Source: an uncultured Bacillota bacterium
GTDB lineage: Bacteria > Bacillota > Clostridia > Oscillospirales > Oscillospiraceae
Reading direction: 5' to 3'
NCBI GenBank assembly: GCA_947073765.1
Contig: CAMTMZ010000012.1
Coordinates: 1 to 56,030, forward strand
DNA length: 56,030 nucleotides
Positions 1-7,211 of the stretch are shown piece by piece. How positions within the stretch are numbered: position 1 is the first letter of the stretch; each line of letters starts with the position of its first letter. A program made the translations under genes and the position numbers. Below the pieces are notes generated by a model. It was not told where the DNA came from. It saw only the letters and a list, made by a program, of their open reading frames with translations, and searched no databases.

Positions 1-285
1 GGGGTGTCCCGGCGGGGGGAGAAGGTGGCCCTTACCGTTACCGACACCGGCCTGGGCATCCCCAAGGACGACCTGCCCAAAATTTTCGACCGCTTTTACC
101 GGGTGGACAAGGCCCGGTCCCGGGCGGCGGGGGGGACCGGACTGGGGCTGTCCATTGTCCGGGACACGGTGCGCCGCCACGGCGGCTGGGTGACCGCCCG
201 GCCCAGGAGCCCGGAGGGCAGCCAGTTTACCGCCGGCTTTCCCTGGTGCGCGCCGGAGGAGGACGGAAAGGGGGCGGAGCAATGA
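1..285 (+). CDS. Sensor histidine kinase, C-terminal fragment
   Basis: The gene runs in from the left edge, so only the last ~95 codons of the ATP-binding catalytic domain are visible. Motifs in order are DTGLGIP (G1 box), IFDRFYR (F box) and GTGLGLS (G2 box), which together are diagnostic of an HATPase_c domain of a two-component kinase. The sensor region, the H box and any response regulator lie outside the window, so the stimulus is unknown. It overlaps the following lipoprotein gene by 4 bases (ATGA), so the two are probably co-transcribed and the lipoprotein may act in the same envelope pathway. The codon at position 4 is an internal GTG, not a start. Confidence 0.9.
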   Translation, partial: GVSRRGEKVALTVTDTGLGIPKDDLPKIFDRFYRVDKARSRAAGGTGLGLSIVRDTVRRHGGWVTARPRSPEGSQFTAGFPWCAPEEDGKGAEQ

Positions 286-803
286 GGAAAACAGGATGGC
301 TTGCTGTTCTGCTGGCGCTGTCTGTGCTTCTGGCTGCCTGCGGCGGAGAGGGGCGTGAGACGCCGGAGGGGCCTGTGCTCTGGTTTTGCGCCGGTCAGGA
401 GGACCACGGGCCCGCGCTGTCCCCCAGGGCCTATGACGGAGCGCTGCGGCCCGAAGCGCTGCTGAACGCTCTTCTGGCGGGACCCGGCCAGGAGGAGGGC
501 CTGCGCTCCCCCTTCCCCCGAGGGGTTACCCTGCTGGAATGCGGGTGGGATGAGGAGCGGCCCGGAGTGCTGCTGGTAGATTTGTCGGAGCAGTACGGGG
601 CGCTGGCGGATGTGTCCCTCAGTCTGGCGGACTACTCCATTGTGCTCACCCTGTCTCAGGTGGAGGGGGTAGAGGGGGTAGAGATTACCGCCGGGGGACG
701 GATGGTCAGCTACCGCAGCCACCAGCTGATGAGCGCCGGCGAGGCCGTGCTGTGGGACGAGCTGGCAGACGGGCCGGCGGGCGCGCCGCCGCAAGACACT
801 TGA
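282..803 (+). CDS. GerMN-domain lipoprotein
   Basis: A 173-residue exported protein with a lipoprotein signal: basic MRKTGW start, hydrophobic stretch and lipobox LLAAC with Cys near residue 18. After cleavage it should be anchored on the outer face of the membrane. The rest resembles a single GerMN domain (residues ~40-150), a fold named after the spore germination protein GerM and also found in LpqB-type lipoproteins beside two-component systems. The ATG overlaps the kinase stop, which supports this start over an upstream GTG at 246. GerM itself acts in sporulation and germination, but placement beside a sensor kinase makes a kinase accessory role equally possible. The exact function is unknown. 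Confidence 0.75.
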   Translation: MRKTGWLAVLLALSVLLAACGGEGRETPEGPVLWFCAGQEDHGPALSPRAYDGALRPEALLNALLAGPGQEEGLRSPFPRGVTLLECGWDEERPGVLLVDLSEQYGALADVSLSLADYSIVLTLSQVEGVEGVEITAGGRMVSYRSHQLMSAGEAVLWDELADGPAGAPPQDT

Positions 804-828
804 CAAATTCTGTATTTGTCTGTATTCT
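800..828 (+). promoter_or_regulatory. Sigma-A type promoter for the sulfhydrylase gene
   Basis: TTGACA (800-805) and TATTCT (823-828) are separated by 17 bases. The -35 box overlaps the stop codon of the preceding lipoprotein gene. Transcription would start about 25 bases before the coding sequence, leaving no room for an S-box or T-box leader. Confidence 0.7.
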
Positions 829-861
829 AAGGTCTATTCACAAGGAAAGAAGGCGTTTTCC

Positions 862-2145
862 ATGAGCAATTACAAAATGAACACCAAATGTGTCCAGGGG
901 GGCTATACGCCGGGCAACGGCGAGCCCCGGCAGATTCCTATTATCCAGTCCACCACCTTTAAGTACGCCACCGGCGAGGATATGGGCAAGCTCTTTGACC
1001 TGGAGGCCGCCGGTTATTTCTACACCCGCCTGCAAAATCCCACGAACGACATGGTGGCCGCCAAGATCTGTGACATGGAGGGCGGAACCGCCGCCATGCT
1101 CACCTCCTCCGGCCAGGCGGCCAACTTCTACGCCATCTTCAACATTGCAAACTGCGGGGACCACGTGGTGGCCTCCTCCACCATATACGGAGGTACCTAT
1201 AATCTCTTCCATGTGACCATGCGGAAGATGGGAATTGATTTTACCTTTGTATCCCCCGACTGCTCGGAGGAGGAGCTGAACGCCGCTTTCCGGCCCAACA
1301 CCAGGGCGGTTTTCGGGGAGACCATCGCAAACCCCGCCCTTACGGTGCTGGACATTGAGAAATTTGCCAGGGCCGCCCATGCCCACGGCGTTCCTCTGGT
1401 TGTGGACAATACCTTCGCTACCCCGGTCAACTGCCGGCCCTTTGAGTGGGGCTGCGACATCGTGACCCACTCCACCACCAAGTATATGGACGGCCACGGA
1501 GCCGGCGTGGGGGGGTGCATCGTGGACAGCGGCAAGTTCGACTGGCTGGCTCACAAGGAGAAGTTCCCCGGCCTGTGCACCCCCGATGACAGCTACCACG
1601 GCATCACCTACGCCGAGAAGTTTGGCCAGGGCGGGGCCTTCATCACCAAGTGCACCGCCCAGCTGATGCGGGACTTCGGTTCCATCCAGTCCCCCCAGAA
1701 CGCGTTTTTGCTCAACCTGGGCTTGGAGAGCCTTCACGTCCGGATGCCCCGCCACTGTGAGAATGCCTTGGCTGTGGCCAAGTACCTGAAGGCCCACCCC
1801 AAGATCAGCTTTGTTACCTACCCCGGTCTGGAGGGTGACAAGTATTACGACCTGGCACAAAAATATATGCCCAACGGAACCTGTGGAGTTGTGTCCTTTG
1901 GCTTTAAGGGGGGACGGGCCGCAGCGGAGGCCTTTATGAAGCACCTGAAGCTGGCCGCCATTGAGACACATGTGGCCGACGCCCGTACCTGCACCCTGCA
2001 CCCCGCGTCTACCACACACCGGCAGATGACGGACAGGGAGCTGGAGGCCGCCGGAATTTCCCCTGATCTGGCCCGTTTCTCCTGCGGCATTGAGGATGGG
2101 GACGACCTGATTGCAGACATGGAACAGGCCCTGAATCAGGTGTAA
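862..2145 (+). CDS. metY: O-acetylhomoserine sulfhydrylase (Cys/Met metabolism PLP enzyme)
   Basis: A 427-residue PLP enzyme of the Cys/Met metabolism family. It would form homocysteine from O-acetylhomoserine and sulfide in the cytoplasm. The length (~430 residues, against ~380-400 for cystathionine gamma-synthase or lyase) and the N-terminal pattern favour the sulfhydrylase branch. The Schiff-base lysine is Lys207 in HSTTKYMDGHG, and YTRLQNPT lies near residue 54 where the phosphate-binding tyrosine is expected. A good ribosome site (AAGGAAAG) precedes the ATG, and the gene has its own promoter. The closely related cystathionine gamma-synthase or methionine gamma-lyase functions cannot be excluded from sequence alone. 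Confidence 0.87.
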   Translation: MSNYKMNTKCVQGGYTPGNGEPRQIPIIQSTTFKYATGEDMGKLFDLEAAGYFYTRLQNPTNDMVAAKICDMEGGTAAMLTSSGQAANFYAIFNIANCGDHVVASSTIYGGTYNLFHVTMRKMGIDFTFVSPDCSEEELNAAFRPNTRAVFGETIANPALTVLDIEKFARAAHAHGVPLVVDNTFATPVNCRPFEWGCDIVTHSTTKYMDGHGAGVGGCIVDSGKFDWLAHKEKFPGLCTPDDSYHGITYAEKFGQGGAFITKCTAQLMRDFGSIQSPQNAFLLNLGLESLHVRMPRHCENALAVAKYLKAHPKISFVTYPGLEGDKYYDLAQKYMPNGTCGVVSFGFKGGRAAAEAFMKHLKLAAIETHVADARTCTLHPASTTHRQMTDRELEAAGISPDLARFSCGIEDGDDLIADMEQALNQV

Positions 2146-2163
2146 TATGATAGAGGTGACGCT

Positions 2164-2547
2164 ATGAAAAACGCTGGGACTGTGCTGATGTACAACTGCT
2201 CCGGGGAGGAGTTTTCTAAACTGAAGCAGATTTTTGCCATGCTCAGGCTGCGGATGCGGGTGGTGGAGCCCGACCGCTACCATGTCTGTCTGGATGAGCT
2301 GGCCCGGGGAGAGGGAGAGGCCGGAGAGACGGCCCCTCCGCTGCCGGAACCTATGCTGGTGTTCTGCTACCTGCCCCAGGCGCTGCTCAACCAGGTGCTG
2401 GAAGTAATCCGGGTGGCTAAGCTGCCCCCCATCCCCCTGAAGGCGGTGCTGACTGAGACCAACCAGGAGTGGGACACCCACCAGCTGTATGAGGAGCTGC
2501 TGCGGGAGCGGGAGGCCATTGCCGCGCAAAAAGAGGAAAAGGGATAA
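2164..2547 (+). CDS. DUF3783-like protein
   Basis: A 127-residue cytoplasmic protein with no signal peptide or membrane segment. The pattern fits the small clostridial DUF3783 family: an N-terminal half with MYNCSGEEFSKL, a central MLVFCYLP, then PLKAVLTETN and W near residue 102, and a charged C-terminal helix. The family has no established function. It lies 18 bases after the sulfhydrylase gene, close enough to be co-transcribed, but nothing in it suggests a role in sulfur metabolism. The family assignment is from memory of the pattern and is moderate. Confidence 0.65.
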   Translation: MKNAGTVLMYNCSGEEFSKLKQIFAMLRLRMRVVEPDRYHVCLDELARGEGEAGETAPPLPEPMLVFCYLPQALLNQVLEVIRVAKLPPIPLKAVLTETNQEWDTHQLYEELLREREAIAAQKEEKG

Positions 2548-2563
2548 AATCTTGAAAAAGCCG

Positions 2564-2592
2564 TTGACAAATACTCCCGGGGACAGTATAAT
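2564..2592 (+). promoter_or_regulatory. Consensus sigma-A promoter of tRNA-Leu(GAG)
   Basis: Perfect TTGACA (2564-2569) and perfect TATAAT (2587-2592) with the ideal 17-base spacer, about 30 bases before the tRNA. It is the best promoter match in the window, as expected for a stable RNA gene. Confidence 0.92.
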
Positions 2593-2622
2593 AAGCAGGC
2601 GGTCTGAAAATGACCGCACTTT

Positions 2623-2709
2623 GCGGCTGTGCTGGAATTGGTAGACTGGCAAGCTTGAGGTGCTTGTGTCCGGATGGGCGTACGGGTTCGACTCCCGTCA
2701 GCCGCACCA
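2623..2709 (+). tRNA. tRNA-Leu (anticodon GAG)
   Basis: A class II tRNA with a long variable arm. The acceptor stem GCGGCTG pairs with CAGCCGC before an encoded CCA. The anticodon stem-loop CAAGC-TTGAGGT-GCTTG gives anticodon GAG (leucine CTC/CTT codons). The T-arm GGGTTCGACTCCC is canonical and the D-arm contains TGGTAGAC. It stands alone, with its own promoter and terminator. Confidence 0.96.
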
Positions 2710-2760
2710 AAAGGCCGCTGCCTCCAACCGTACCCAAAAATTTGGATGTGATTGGTGATG

Positions 2761-2812
2761 GCGGACAGGAAATCCGTGAGTGCTTCGGCACCACGGATTT
2801 TTTGCTGTCCGG
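2761..2812 (+). terminator. Intrinsic terminator after tRNA-Leu(GAG)
   Basis: AAATCCGTG pairs with CACGGATTT, an inner GTGC/GCAC stem is closed by a TTCG tetraloop, and a run of six T follows. An outer GGACAG/CTGTCC pairing extends the structure. It separates the tRNA from the downstream GTPase operon. Confidence 0.88.
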
Positions 2813-2896
2813 AGAGGACTGCTGTTTTAATATGTCCCGCCGCCGAGGTCCTGTGCTGATCAGGCGGGTTACACTGTTTGCGAAGGAGCGCGCGCT

Positions 2897-3787
2897 ATGA
2901 ATATCCAATGGTATCCCGGCCATATGACCAAAACCCGGCGGCAGATCGAGGCGGATTTGAAGCTAGTGGATGTGGTGGTGGAGATTATCGACGCCCGGAT
3001 TCCGGCTTCCAGCCGCAACCCGGATATCGACGCCATCTGCGCCGGAAAGCCTCGGCTCATTGTCCTCAACCGGGCTGACCAGGCCGACCCGGCCCAGAAC
3101 AGGGGATGGGGGACATATTTTCGGGAGAAGGGACACTCTGTTCTGGAGACGGATGCCCGCTCCGGCCGGGGGATCAATCAGTTCTCCGCTGTGGTCCAGG
3201 GGGTGCTCCGGGACCAGATCGCCCGCTGGAGGGAGAAGGGCCAGGTGGGCCGGGCCGTCCGGGCCATGGTGGTGGGGGTGCCCAACGTAGGCAAGTCCAC
3301 CTTCATCAATAAGGTGGCGAGGAAGAAGTCTGCCAAGGCCGGCGACCGCCCCGGCGTCACCCGGGGCAAGCAGTGGGTTCACGTGGATCAGGGCCTGGAC
3401 CTGCTGGACACCCCCGGCATCCTCTGGCCCAAGTTTGAGGACGAGGCCACTGGGATGAATCTGGCCTTTACCGGGGCGGTGAAGGACGAGATTATGGACG
3501 TGGAGACCCTGGGTTGCCACTTTATGGCTCTGCTGGGGGAGCGGTATCCCCAGGCGCTGGCGGAAAGCTATAAGCTGACCGAAATCCCCGCCCGGGAGGA
3601 GGGGGAGAACGACACGGCCTGGGGCTACCGGCTGCTTCAGGCCGCCGCCGCACGCCGGGGGATGCGTATCTCCGGCAACGAGCTGGACACAGAGCGCATG
3701 GCCCGGGTGCTGCTGGACGAGTATCGGGGCGGCCGGCTGGGCCGGTTTACGCTGGAGGCGCCGCCCGCTGCTGTAGAGGAGAAATAA
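2897..3787 (+). CDS. rbgA: Ribosome biogenesis GTPase RbgA (YlqF)
   Basis: A 296-residue circularly permuted GTPase that promotes late assembly of the 50S subunit. The motif order is permuted as in YlqF/YawG proteins: G4 (NRADQAD, ~residue 55) comes before G1 (GVPNVGKST, ~residue 128) and G3 (DTPGILWP, ~residue 172). The N-terminal WYPGHM is the family signature, and the C-terminal ~100 residues match the RNA-binding ANTAR-like part. GAAGGAG lies 8 bases before the ATG. It starts an rbgA-rnhB-yraN run typical of Firmicutes. Confidence 0.95.
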   Translation: MNIQWYPGHMTKTRRQIEADLKLVDVVVEIIDARIPASSRNPDIDAICAGKPRLIVLNRADQADPAQNRGWGTYFREKGHSVLETDARSGRGINQFSAVVQGVLRDQIARWREKGQVGRAVRAMVVGVPNVGKSTFINKVARKKSAKAGDRPGVTRGKQWVHVDQGLDLLDTPGILWPKFEDEATGMNLAFTGAVKDEIMDVETLGCHFMALLGERYPQALAESYKLTEIPAREEGENDTAWGYRLLQAAAARRGMRISGNELDTERMARVLLDEYRGGRLGRFTLEAPPAAVEEK

Positions 3788-3789
3788 CC

Positions 3790-4395
3790 ATGGACCGCTG
3801 GCAATACGAAAAAGAGGCTTTGGCGGAAGGCCGCGCCCTGGTCTGCGGCTGCGACGAGGCGGGGGCGGGGCCCCTGGCCGGGCCGGTGTACGCGGCGGCG
3901 GTGATTCTGCCAATCGGAGAGGATATCCCCGGCCTGGACGACTCCAAAAAACTGACGGAGAAGAAGCGGGAGAAGCTGTTTCCGGTGATTCAGGAGAAGG
4001 CGCGGGCTTGGTCGATAGCCTTTGTGGACGCCGGGGAGATTGATGAGACAGACATCCTCAGCGCCCGGATGAAGGCCATGCAGCTGGCCATTGACGGGCT
4101 GGCCCAGGCGCCGGATTTTGCCCTGATTGACGGCAACCGGGATCGCGGCAGGTCCGCTTCCATTGTCACGCCCCACCGGTGTGTGGTGAAGGGGGACAGT
4201 CTGTCCGCCTCCATCGCGGCGGCGTCTGTGCTGGCTAAGGTGAGCCGGGACCGGCACATGGCGGAGATGGCGCGGCAGTATTCCCAGTACCGATTTGAAC
4301 AGCACAAGGGCTATGGGACAAAGCTTCACTATGAGCTGCTGCATGCCTATGGCCCCAGTCCCATCCACCGCCGGACCTTTTTGAAAAACCTGTGA
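3790..4395 (+). CDS. rnhB: Ribonuclease HII
   Basis: A 201-residue enzyme that would cleave RNA in RNA-DNA hybrids and single ribonucleotides in DNA. Conserved acidic residues are in CGCDEAG (Asp and Glu, residues ~19-20) and FALIDGN (~residue 118), with the ASVLAKVSRD helix following. In most family members the first motif reads DEAGRGP; here it reads DEAGAGP, so the arginine of the GRG substrate-recognition triad is alanine. The gene follows rbgA by two bases and overlaps yraN by four, which fits a single transcript. Confidence 0.93.
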   Translation: MDRWQYEKEALAEGRALVCGCDEAGAGPLAGPVYAAAVILPIGEDIPGLDDSKKLTEKKREKLFPVIQEKARAWSIAFVDAGEIDETDILSARMKAMQLAIDGLAQAPDFALIDGNRDRGRSASIVTPHRCVVKGDSLSASIAAASVLAKVSRDRHMAEMARQYSQYRFEQHKGYGTKLHYELLHAYGPSPIHRRTFLKNL

Positions 4396-4760
4396 GCGGG
4401 CGGGAGAGCGGACTGCTGGGCCGGTGGGGGGAGGAGCTGGCCGCCGGTTATCTGCGTGGCAGGGGATGCCGCATTCTGGCGGCGAACTGGCGGTGCCGCT
4501 TTGGTGAGATTGACCTGGTTGCGGAGGATGGAGATTATCTCTGCTTTGTGGAGGTAAAGCTGCGAAAAAATGCCGCCTACGGCAGCGCGGCCTCCTTTGT
4601 GGACCGCCGCAAGCAGGAGAAGCTGCGTGCCGCCGCCCAGCTGTATCTGCTCCGCCACGCCACGGATCTGCAGCCCCGGTTCGATGTGATTGAGGTGTAT
4701 GCCCCGCAGGGAGAAAATACCCCTGAACCGAAGATCATACGCCTGGAAAACGCGTTTTAG
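4392..4760 (+). CDS. YraN family (UPF0102) nuclease-fold protein
   Basis: A 122-residue protein starting with GTG in a GTGA overlap with rnhB. Motifs include GRWGEELAAGYL at the N-terminus, then GEIDLVAED and CFVEVKLR (acidic and lysine residues of a PD-(D/E)XK-like fold). The family is often found next to rnhB, suggesting a nucleic-acid role. No activity is established, so this is a fold-level assignment only. Confidence 0.88.
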   Translation: MSGRESGLLGRWGEELAAGYLRGRGCRILAANWRCRFGEIDLVAEDGDYLCFVEVKLRKNAAYGSAASFVDRRKQEKLRAAAQLYLLRHATDLQPRFDVIEVYAPQGENTPEPKIIRLENAF

Positions 4761-4815
4761 GCGGGTGGAGGGGATGGCAGCAGGAGGTCTCCGGAGGATA
4801 ATATTTATAAAAAAC

Positions 4816-4844
4816 TTGACCATCGCCCAGAAAACTGGCATAAT
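4816..4844 (+). promoter_or_regulatory. Promoter for threonine synthase
   Basis: TTGACC (4816-4821), a 17-base spacer and CATAAT (4839-4844), in the AT-rich gap after yraN and 35 bases before the thrC start. Confidence 0.65.
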
Positions 4845-4879
4845 AGGACCCATCAATACGAACGTAAGGAAGGATCGAT

Positions 4880-6364
4880 ATGCGGTATATCAGCACGCGG
4901 GACAACGCCATTCAGTACACCGCCTCTCAGGCCATCGCCCAGGGGCTGGCCAAGGACGGGGGACTGCTGACGCCTTTTTATATCCCCAAGCTGCCGGGCA
5001 AGGCGCTGGATGATATGAGGGATATGGCCTACCAGCAGCGGGCGGTGTATGTGATGAAGCAGTTTTTGGAGGAGTTTTCCGTGAAGGAGCTCACCGATTA
5101 TGCCAACGCCGCCTATGGACCGGACCGCTTTGACTCCCCGGCGGTGGCGCCGGTGCGCACGGTGGACGGAAATACCCACTGCCTGGAGCTGTGGCACGGC
5201 CCCACCTGCGCCTTTAAAGACATGGCTCTTCAGATGCTGCCCCATCTGCTGACCGCCTCCCTGGCCAAGACGGAGGAGGAAAAAACAGTGTGTATTCTGG
5301 TGGCCACCTCCGGCGACACCGGAAAAGGGGCCCTGGAGGGATTTAAGAATGTCCCCCGCACCAGAATCCTGGTGTTCTATCCCAAGGATGGAGTGTCCCA
5401 GGTGCAGCAGCTGCAGATGGTGACCCAGGAGGGGACCAACGTGGGGGTGTCAGCCGTGGTGGGCAACTTCGACGACGCCCAGACCGGCGTGAAAAAGCTG
5501 TTTTCCGATGAGGCGGTCCGCCGGGAGCTGGCGGCGAAGGGATATTTCTTCTCGTCCGCCAACTCCATCAACTGGGGCCGTGTGCTGCCCCAGATCGTCT
5601 ATTACATCTCCGCTTACTGCGATCTGGTTCGGGATGAGAAGATTGCGGCCGGTCAGGCGGTGAATATCTGTGTGCCCACCGGTAACTTCGGCAACATTCT
5701 GGCCGCCTATTACGCCGGGGAAATGGGCCTGCCCATTGACCAGCTTATCTGCGCCTCCAACAGCAACAATGTGCTCACCGATTTTATTCGGGAGGGGGTC
5801 TACGACCGAAACCGGACGTTTTATAACACCGCCTCCCCCTCTATGGATATCCTGATCTCCTCGAACCTGGAGCGGCTTCTGCTGGCCCTTACCCAGGATC
5901 CGGCGGAGGTAAAGGGCTATATGACCCGGCTGAACGAGACGGGGCGCTATCAGGTGAGCGATAAGATCAGGACCCGGCTGCAGAAACGGTTTAAGGGATA
6001 TTTCTGCGACGACCATGAGACCAAGCGGGTGATCCGGGGGATGTTTGAGAAAAACGGATACCTGATCGACACCCACACTGCGGTGGCGTTCTCCGCCCTG
6101 GAGCAGTACCGGCGGGAGACCGGGGATGACACCCCCGCCATTGTAGCTTCTACCGCCAGCCCCTTTAAGTTCTGCGCCAGTGTGCTGGAGGCCCTGGGAG
6201 AGACGGCCATCGCCGACGGCCTGGACGCGCTGGACCAGCTCACCGCCAAAACCGGCCAGCCCGCTCCGGCGCCGCTGGCGGGGCTGCGGGACAAGAAGGT
6301 CCGCTTCACCCAGGTGGTGGAGAAGGAGAACATGGTGGACGCGGTGCGCTCCCTGCTGGAGTGA
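4880..6364 (+). CDS. thrC: Threonine synthase
   Basis: A 494-residue PLP enzyme converting O-phosphohomoserine to threonine. The N-terminal MRYISTRDN and the length mark the long threonine synthase class (as in E. coli and Clostridia, not the ~350-residue B. subtilis type). The PLP lysine is Lys113 in CAFKDMALQ, and the phosphate-binding SGDTGKGA loop follows at ~residue 145. GTAAGGAAGG lies just upstream. It has its own promoter, and no other threonine gene is in the window. Confidence 0.95.
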   Translation: MRYISTRDNAIQYTASQAIAQGLAKDGGLLTPFYIPKLPGKALDDMRDMAYQQRAVYVMKQFLEEFSVKELTDYANAAYGPDRFDSPAVAPVRTVDGNTHCLELWHGPTCAFKDMALQMLPHLLTASLAKTEEEKTVCILVATSGDTGKGALEGFKNVPRTRILVFYPKDGVSQVQQLQMVTQEGTNVGVSAVVGNFDDAQTGVKKLFSDEAVRRELAAKGYFFSSANSINWGRVLPQIVYYISAYCDLVRDEKIAAGQAVNICVPTGNFGNILAAYYAGEMGLPIDQLICASNSNNVLTDFIREGVYDRNRTFYNTASPSMDILISSNLERLLLALTQDPAEVKGYMTRLNETGRYQVSDKIRTRLQKRFKGYFCDDHETKRVIRGMFEKNGYLIDTHTAVAFSALEQYRRETGDDTPAIVASTASPFKFCASVLEALGETAIADGLDALDQLTAKTGQPAPAPLAGLRDKKVRFTQVVEKENMVDAVRSLLE

Positions 6365-6368
6365 GTCT

Positions 6369-7061
6369 ATGGCGCTGCACGCGATTGGAGATACCCACCT
6401 GTCCCTGGCCGCCGGCAAGCCGATGGACGTGTTCGGCGGGGGCTGGGAGGGCTATGTGGAGAAGCTGCGGGAGGGGTTTCAGGCCGCTGTGTCTCAGAGG
6501 GATACGGTGGTGATCTGCGGAGATGTGTCCTGGGGGATGAGTCTGGAGGAGGCCAAGCCGGACTTTGCCTTTTTGGACGCCCTGCCTGGGGAGCGCAAGC
6601 TGCTGCTGAAGGGCAACCACGACTACTGGTGGACCACCGCCAGCAAGATGCGGGCCTTTTTCGCGGAAAATGGCTTTGCCACCCTGGATATCCTCCACAA
6701 TAACTGCCACTTTTATGGCAAAACAGCCCTGTGCGGCACCCGGGGCTGGTTCTATGAGGAGGACCGGGGGGAGCACAGCACCAAGGTATTTAATCGGGAG
6801 CTGATTCGGCTGGAGGCGTCGTTAAAGGCGGCGGGAGAGGGAGAGAAGCTGGCCTTCCTCCACTACCCCCCCCTGTATCAGGGGTACCGCTGTCAGGAGA
6901 TTATTCAGCTGCTGGAGCGGTACGGCGTTTCCCTGTGTTGCTATGGCCACCTCCACGGGGGAAGCCACCGGCTGGCGGTGACCGGACAGCAGGGAACTGT
7001 GGAATATCGCCTGACTGCGGCCGACTATGTTGGCTTTCAGCCCGTCAAATTGCTGGATTAG
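6369..7061 (+). CDS. Calcineurin-like metallophosphoesterase
   Basis: A 230-residue metallophosphoesterase with the complete set of metal-binding motifs in order: GDTHLS, GDVSWG, GNHDYWW, FLHYPP and GHLHGG. It has no signal peptide, so it is cytoplasmic. The substrate cannot be deduced; family members act on cyclic nucleotides, phosphoproteins or lipid phosphates. The ATG lies five bases after the thrC stop, so it is likely co-transcribed. Coding-like sequence upstream of this ATG in the same frame is a shadow of the thrC end. Confidence 0.87.
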   Translation: MALHAIGDTHLSLAAGKPMDVFGGGWEGYVEKLREGFQAAVSQRDTVVICGDVSWGMSLEEAKPDFAFLDALPGERKLLLKGNHDYWWTTASKMRAFFAENGFATLDILHNNCHFYGKTALCGTRGWFYEEDRGEHSTKVFNRELIRLEASLKAAGEGEKLAFLHYPPLYQGYRCQEIIQLLERYGVSLCCYGHLHGGSHRLAVTGQQGTVEYRLTAADYVGFQPVKLLD

Positions 7062-7114
7062 AGCGCCCGGGAAAAATAAATTAGGAAAAAATAAGGAAAA
7101 TTTCAAAATTAGAC

Positions 7115-7143
7115 TGTTCAAACGGCCGCGTATCTGGTAGAAT
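7115..7143 (+). promoter_or_regulatory. Probable promoter for trigger factor
   Basis: TAGAAT (7138-7143) with a weak TGTTCA (7115-7120) at a 17-base spacing, in an AT-rich gap 70 bases before tig. The -35 box matches poorly, so the -10 is the stronger evidence. Confidence 0.45.
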
Positions 7144-7211
7144 ATCGTGGCGAAAGTAAAAGGGCCCGCCGCCGGCACCGGCGCGTGGGACCGACAGGAG
7201 GAAATTGACAG

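Noticed and set aside
829-861. S-box or other riboswitch before the MetY-type gene
   Set aside because: The leader between the promoter and the start is too short.
838-2652. A 604-codon minus-strand open frame opposite the MetY-type gene
   Set aside because: It lies antisense to a clear PLP enzyme gene and tRNA-proximal sequence, has no recognisable domain, and long antisense frames are expected in GC-rich DNA.
2610-2900. A plus-strand frame overlapping tRNA-Leu(GAG)
   Set aside because: It is mostly the tRNA and its terminator; no ribosome site.
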